Below are positions 58,626-64,000 of a stretch of 64,000 nt of DNA, piece after piece. Source of the stretch: Vigna angularis. Lineage: Eukaryota > Streptophyta > Magnoliopsida > Fabales > Fabaceae. The notes beneath the pieces are model-generated. The model did no database searches. It was not told the origin of the DNA and saw nothing but the letters and a program-made list of their open reading frames with translations. The stretch is taken from assembly GCF_016808095.1 (NCBI RefSeq), contig NC_068974.1, positions 29,434,825 to 29,498,824 on the forward strand, given 5' to 3'. Numbering within the stretch: the first letter of the stretch is position 1; each line of letters starts with the position of its first letter. A program made the translations under genes and the position numbers.

Positions 58626-59335
58626 CTATTGTTTGGGTAATTCATTTTTTGTGTTTGGTTGGTTTAGTTTGTTTAAATTTGTTTGGGCATTTATGGGTTG
58701 TTGTGTTATTTGGGTATTTTTAGTGGTATGGTTTAGTGTGACATGAAGTTGTTTAGAACATATAGTGGTTGATGTGGTTTTTGTGAGGAAAGTATGAATT
58801 GTTTTTGGTTTGTAAGAGTGAACTAGATGATTGACTAAATAAATACCTTGTAAGTATGAGTTTGGAAAGAATAGAAGGCTTGTATGCAAATCTGTGCTAT
58901 ATGTTTTCTCTAAACTCTTGGATGATGTTTTGAAATTGGTGTAATTCTGGTTCCTTACTGATAAATGATAAGTTTGAGATTCAAATCTCTTCTAAATGCC
59001 ATAAGACCGTGAGTAAATGATAAGCATAGGGTCTTACACCATTTGATATTGCATAACTTTAGAAATGTTTGGTCATATATGGGCCATGGTATTATTGATC
59101 TAGTTAATACAACTTGCCTTATGGTGTTTGACCATACTTTCCGTGGAAATTTTCTCAAACTACTGTCCAGTTCCTTATTTCAATTTAATAAGTATGTAAA
59201 GCCAAAATAAAGGCACAATTCAAATTTAAAATTTCCTTGAGTCAAGAAATTTTGTGCACACTTACGAAAATTTAAAAAATTAACCATAATTAGCACACTA
59301 TTTCAAAATTTATGAATTTATAGTCATTAGAGGGA
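58626..59335. other. T/G-rich non-coding stretch
   Basis: Contains TTTGTGTTTGGTTGGTTTAG-like low-complexity DNA to about 58760 and then ordinary AT-rich sequence. No gene or structured repeat recognised. Confidence 0.4.
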
Positions 59336-60055
59336 TCTTTGAGTCTACTATCCAACCCAAAATGAATTAATTCAATTGGAGTTATGTGGAGAGAGTTATA
59401 AGCAAATCAAACAACAAAGGTCATACTTGAAAATACAGAAAAACCTCATTAAAATGCTGATCTTAAAATTTTTACTGCAGCTAACTCTGTGATCTAAAAA
59501 TTACGAGTTTGGTGTCCAAAATTTTTACTGCAGCTAACTCTGTGATCTAAAAATTACGAGTTTGGTGTCCAAAGAAAGATCGTTGAATCTAGATTCCAAC
59601 AAAACAAGAATCATCTCATTTGGAATTCTGTGAAGAGAGTAATGAGTAAAATAGTGAGTAAAGGTCATAGTTGAAAATACTGAAAAATGTAATTGAAACG
59701 TCGATCTTAAAAATTGTATTGCAGTTGACTCTGTTGTCTAAAAGTTACAAGTCTTCTTTCTAAAGAAAGATCTTTGAGTCTAGAACAAAACAAGAATAAC
59801 CTCATTTGGAATTCTGTGGAAAGAGTAATGAGTAAAATAGTGAGTAAAGGTCATAGCTGAAAATACTGAAAAACGTAATTAAAACGTCTATCTTAAAATT
59901 TGTACTGCAGTTGACCCTGTTTTCTAAAAGTTACGAGTCTGGTGTCCAAAGAAAGATCTTTGAGTTTGGAATCCAATAAAATAAGAATCAACTCATTCAG
60001 AGTTTTGTAAAAAGAGTTACGAGTAAAACACTGAACAAAGGTCAGGGTTGACATC
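59336..60055. repeat. ~185-bp satellite-like repeats, about four copies
   Basis: Units start at about 59336, 59578, 59768 and 59955 with GATCTTTGAGTCTAGAATCC or a variant. They continue through a CTCATTTGGAATTCTGTGGA block, an AGGTCATAGTTGAAAATACT block, CTGCAGTTGACTCTGT and TAAAAGTTACGAGTCTGGTG. The last copy is cut off near 60055. The first copy is lengthened by a 53-bp tandem duplication (59465-59517 and 59518-59570, starting AAAATTTTTACTGCAGC). Divergence between copies is moderate. Confidence 0.9.
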
Positions 60056-62640
60056 AAATTGACTTGAGATTAGACTCTCTGATATTAGGTTTCTTGCTTC
60101 ACACGGATCATCTTTGCTTCCTTTCTGGGTCCATTCTGACAGAAATATAAAATTGCTTGAAAGCTTAATCAATGATGTCCTATAGTTGAACACCACATGA
60201 ATTGACTATAAAACTGAACAACAAAGTAAATATTCGGTCTAGTATTAATTAAGTAAAAAAGATGTCCTATCCTCCTACCTCTTTATTTATCATGAACAAA
60301 ATTGTTTTAACAAAATCTTTTTCCAAGGTGGTTTTGCAACCAAGATTCCCATGTAAAAGAATACCAAGAAGATAATTTTTTCTTATAATGATACTTTGAC
60401 AACATTTTTTTATAAATATGTAATACTTTTATAATCTTAATTTCAAGATGTTCAATTGTCCATTATATATCTTTAATTCTAAAAGTATTTTTGACATTAT
60501 TTATATAATATATATAATATCTGTCAATATAATGTCATCCACTTATGTTTTCCAAAGTTATGAAAGAGGTATTAGATTTAATAATATTGACAAATTGAGT
60601 TAGTTTTGCAAATCATCTTTTTGTTTCAAGTCATATATGGATGTTCTGATCTATAAACCTGATTGGGTTCTGAAGAATTAATACCTTGAGGTTAGATTCT
60701 ACACACTTCTTCAATTAAATTTTCTTGTAAGAAACATTAGCAATTAGAGAGTATATATAACACTTCTTTTATGATACCACGAGTAAAATATAATATACAT
60801 TTCTTACAAAAACTTAAATTTTGATATTATCGTGAAAAAAAAAATTAATAAAAACTTTATTAATTTAAAGCTTAACTTAATATAATTAGGAGAACACATA
60901 ATAAACCATGTTTAAAACCTTAAAAAAAATCTAAAAACATTACACTATCTCGAATAAGTTTGTCTAAAACATAAATTAGAAAATTCCCCAAAGTATTCCT
61001 TATAACAACATGAGTTATACAATCATTGCGCAACACAACAAACAAACAAGGATAAGCTTATAGAAACATCATCAAGTAAAAATATACAGACTAAGTACAT
61101 CAATTAGTACAATAATGATTCCAACATATCACACAAAACAAGGTTACCTCAAACATAAGCCACACCCACAACACACCACATCTAAGTGATTATAAACCAT
61201 ATGTCATTCTCTCATATCCTACTATACAAAACCTATTCACTAGAACATGGTGAGTTGAGTGGTTTTGCCTTCTGAGCACAGACCTGTCTCTCCTGATCCT
61301 AAAGGACTTACGAGTAAAAACTTCGATGCTGCTCATATTGAGCACTATAGTCAGCACGAATCAAAAACCTATGGGCAATATATTTTTCCCTTTCTCCCAC
61401 CTCGTAAAAGGTTCTGAACTTGAACCTCATCTCTTCTATCGTCTTTCATAGACGAAGAAAACTACCTTTCTACCGCTTTGCAAGACGAAAGGTACAACCT
61501 CAACCTTACATGGTACGATAAGCAAACATATCATCCACAAACATCACAGTCATTACGACAACTCAACATTTACACCAACTCAAGTGTACAACTGACAACC
61601 ATACACAACACATGCATAGAGCACGATAACCACAAAGGCACAACACAACATCACAAATAAACAAACTCAACAACTTCAAGAACAAACTCAAAACAACATG
61701 GTTTCACACATTAAAAGTGGTAGAACACACACATGTTCATCAACACAACATTTACACTATCAAATAAAAGATTGAACCATAACTAAGCATTTGAAGTTTA
61801 ATGCCACCCGTGTGGGACAAAACTGCTACTACACAGCAGACAACCATGTTACACACTTTAATCTTGATGTCACAAAACAACACCTGTACAACAAAACCAT
61901 TCATCCAAACAAATACTAAAGCACCAAACCTTGTATTGACCAGTCCATACACGTTGAAATTGTATAGTTTAGATTTTAAATCAAAAAGTCATTCACGAAC
62001 ACAGATACAACCACATTCATAAACCAAGCCATCTAGAATATACACCCTCATATATAGATTCTACTGCAGCAAAATTCCCATTTAGTTAGCTCTTCAACCA
62101 ACATATTTCATTTAAATATACATCAGAACAATAAACCAAAAGAACTTACAATTAAATTACTCATTGCATATATTACACTACACTAATAGCATTAAAATTA
62201 CTATCATAAAAGGGCATTAGTTTCAATCTAAAGATAACAAAAATATATCTACACTAATACCAACACATACACCAATACCAACACATGCTCATAAAATTTC
62301 CCATAAAAACCACTTCTGCTCTGACCAAAATTGCAAGCATAATTCAAAAAATAAACAACCAAGGACAATAGTGAAAACAATAAATCATCATAGTAACACA
62401 CACGTTTATACACACAGGATCATCTATAGCATAGTAAAGCTCTAGAAAGTGAAGGGAGGGAGGGGGGATTGGAATGGGGTTGGGGAGCGAGGCAGGTTGT
62501 TTGAATATAGTTTTAAATCTTTTTGGAAAACTATGTTTAATCTCTTTTGCAAGGGTTAAACGGTTTGTAATAGTTATTAAACACTTAAGTGTTCAAAAAA
62601 ATGTTTAGGGAAAACCTTTGAAAAAAAATAAAAATAAGAC
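60056..62640. other. AT- and A/C-rich DNA, no gene recognised
   Basis: AT-rich to about 61000, then A/C-rich (ACACAACACA words) to about 62420, resembling the G-poor region at 2000-4440. No coding signal. A G-run cluster at 62454-62485 is listed separately. Confidence 0.4.
62454..62485 (+). other. G-run cluster, potential G-quadruplex
   Basis: Five runs of three to six G within 32 bases (GGGAGGGAGGGGGG, then GGGG twice). In a window otherwise poor in G runs this is the clearest quadruplex-type sequence. It could also be a purine tract of a retroelement, but no LTR follows. Confidence 0.6.
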
Positions 62641-63200
62641 ATGCTTATTTTGTACTGGTTCACTTTGAACTAAGCTAGGTCTAGTTCTCCCTTAAACACT
62701 CTTAAGGGGTTCCACTAATCAAAAAAGATTACAACAAGTTTAACCACTTCTAGTATATAACTAACCTAACTGGTTCGAACGAGTGTAACCACTCCTGGTA
62801 TGAACTAGTCTAACTGACTAGACGGTTTAACTCCATTGAGTTAAACTTACAACTATGTTACTTCACTTCTGAAAGACAAACTACAAGGTTTCATAGATTA
62901 CAAGAATATAACAAGTAACTCTCATAGAGTTGATTTGAAATCAATACAGAGAAATTATGAAAAATTGTTAAGAAAATTTTCCTTTTCAAAGAACAATCGT
63001 TAGACGATGTAAACTTTAGAGAGAATAGTAGCAAGAAAGTATGCACAAATAATTTTTGTTCTTTCTTCTCTTCATGCAGTCCTCTTCATATAGGCTTCTT
63101 TGAAAAATGTGTGTTACTCAAAACTTTTGACTTTTACATAGGGATATAGCCTTTTGTACTGGGTTAGAGACTATGTTGCATCTTGTACAAACAACTATGC
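62640..63200 (-). repeat. Probable copia 3' LTR-region remnant
   Basis: Diverged copy of the repeat at 14450-14960 (anchors AACTCC...GAGTTAA, TTCATGCAGTC, CCTTTTGTAC). It lies 3' (minus-strand sense) of the copia reverse-transcriptase remnant at 63480-63960, where the 3' end of that element would be expected. LTR borders are not resolved. Confidence 0.45.
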
Positions 63201-63479
63201 TATGTACGAAAGAGACGTGAAAAGAGAGCACAACACAACATAAACCAAGTTGAGCTCCCCTTAGCTCTTAATCCAACAAAACCTTCTTAAACTTGATCAC
63301 ACATTCACAACATAAACACATTTAATGCAGCACGTCAATAAGGCATATGAAAAGAAATAAACCAAGTTATGGACGCACACAAGAATTGAACACATGACCA
63401 CAACCCAATAAGGAGCTTTAACCATCTATTCTACACTTCACTTGCAAAAAACATACACTTTCTTATTAAGATACACTTT

Positions 63480-63960
63480 GAACAATGATCACAACATCTC
63501 TTTCATACTTTAAATTTTCTTGGGTTTTATCGTATGTATCAATTGCAAGGTAGTAAATTCCATTAATCTAACTATAACCCTTGGCAACCAAACATGCCTT
63601 ATAACGTTATATGTCCCAATTTGCCTCATACTTTATTTTGTAAAGCCATTTACAACCAATGAGAGTTTTTTCCTTGTAGGAATTTAGTAACACACTACGT
63701 TTTGTTTTTTTTCAAGTGTTTCAATCTCGATTTTCATAACTTTTAGCCATCCAGGAGAAGTAATAGTCTCTTCATAAGTATGAGGTTTAGCGTGAGAAGA
63801 TATAGCAAGAGTATATTTCAAGTGTTTAGCAAACAAAATTTTGTAAGAAAGGATAGAATTAATGGAATATCTAACCTCTTTACCTTCAAGAACATCAACC
63901 CTTTTGTTGAGGGAGCAAGTTGATGATGATAGTCATCTAAAAATGATGGAATCTCTTAAT
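63480..63960 (-). pseudogene. Ty1-copia polyprotein remnant (reverse transcriptase N-terminus)
   Basis: Translated on the minus strand with frame changes, the sequence gives EVRYSINSILSYKILFAKHL, then HAKPHTYEETITSPGWLKVM and KIEIETLEKKQNVV. After a stop and shift it gives KTLIGCKWLYKIKYEANWDI and, past another stop, RYKACLVAKGYS. This is the ordered start of a copia reverse-transcriptase domain (the EAMxxEIxALExNxTW and GCKWVFKxKxxxDGxIxRYKARLVAKG region). Stops and frameshifts every 30-60 residues show long decay. The window ends within the element, so its 5' part is not seen. Confidence 0.8.
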
Positions 63961-64000
63961 TCTTAAAAATTTTCTTAGATGATTATTTTGAACAGTTTTG

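Overview
The window is nuclear DNA of a dicot plant, most likely a papilionoid legume (Phaseoleae, Vigna or Phaseolus-like). This is inferred from spliced plant genes with GT-AG introns, an intron-bearing tRNA-Tyr, long AT-rich stretches, plant CACTA transposons, and LTR families whose ends look like those common in bean and cowpea relatives. It is gene-poor and rich in nested transposons. The species cannot be fixed from the sequence alone.

Host genes: a three-exon DUF1218 membrane-protein gene (13209-13881, +), a three-exon BTB/POZ-NPH3 gene of the At3g22104 type (30514-33433, +), tRNA-Tyr(GUA) with a 17-nt intron (19706-19795, -) and tRNA-Ser(CGA) (29473-29554, -). An eleven-exon gene at 6698-9565 (-) rebuilds without a stop or frame break into a 636-residue protein: a plant-mobile/DUF1985-like N-terminus, a coiled coil and a complete Ulp1-type cysteine protease with His, Asp, Gln and Cys in place. 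It may be a host gene or cargo of a transposon.

Mobile DNA: the main find is a 9111-bp CACTA element (41407-50517, target duplication GTC). It looks coding-competent, with an uninterrupted 1058-residue TNP2 transposase and, downstream, a ten-exon gene joining a Transposase_24 region to an Ulp1-like domain (710 residues). That Ulp1-like domain has Cys where the catalytic Asp is expected. A 3369-bp internally deleted relative (21709-25077, duplication TTG) sits inside an LTR-like repeat and carries pseudogene pieces of both genes. A third, unrelated, non-coding CACTA element (16991-18317, duplication GTA) with CCGCGG-type subterminal repeats sits inside a small foldback element (16849-18345).

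From 50.7 kb, a TRIM-like LTR element (50729-54089) is split by a 2996-bp solo LTR (50966-53961, duplication CATTC). It is followed by a second, inverted solo LTR (54175-56806, duplication CCAAT). A Tat/Ogre-like LTR remnant lies at 11700-12255 beside a 69-bp tandem array, and a decayed Ty1-copia remnant occupies 62.6-64.0 kb (-). Other satellite-like arrays are a 107-bp unit x3 (4792-5112), a ~185-bp family (59336-60055) and GTTCG-rich sequence (340-1385).

Region by region: 0-6.7 kb repeats and low-complexity DNA; 6.7-9.6 kb protease gene; 11-12.3 kb tandem array and LTR; 13-14 kb DUF1218 gene; 14-29 kb AT-rich DNA with foldback, CACTA and tRNA genes; 30-33.5 kb NPH3 gene; 33.5-41 kb AT-rich DNA with a small TRIM-like remnant; 41.4-50.5 kb autonomous-type CACTA; 50.5-64 kb nested LTR elements and repeats.
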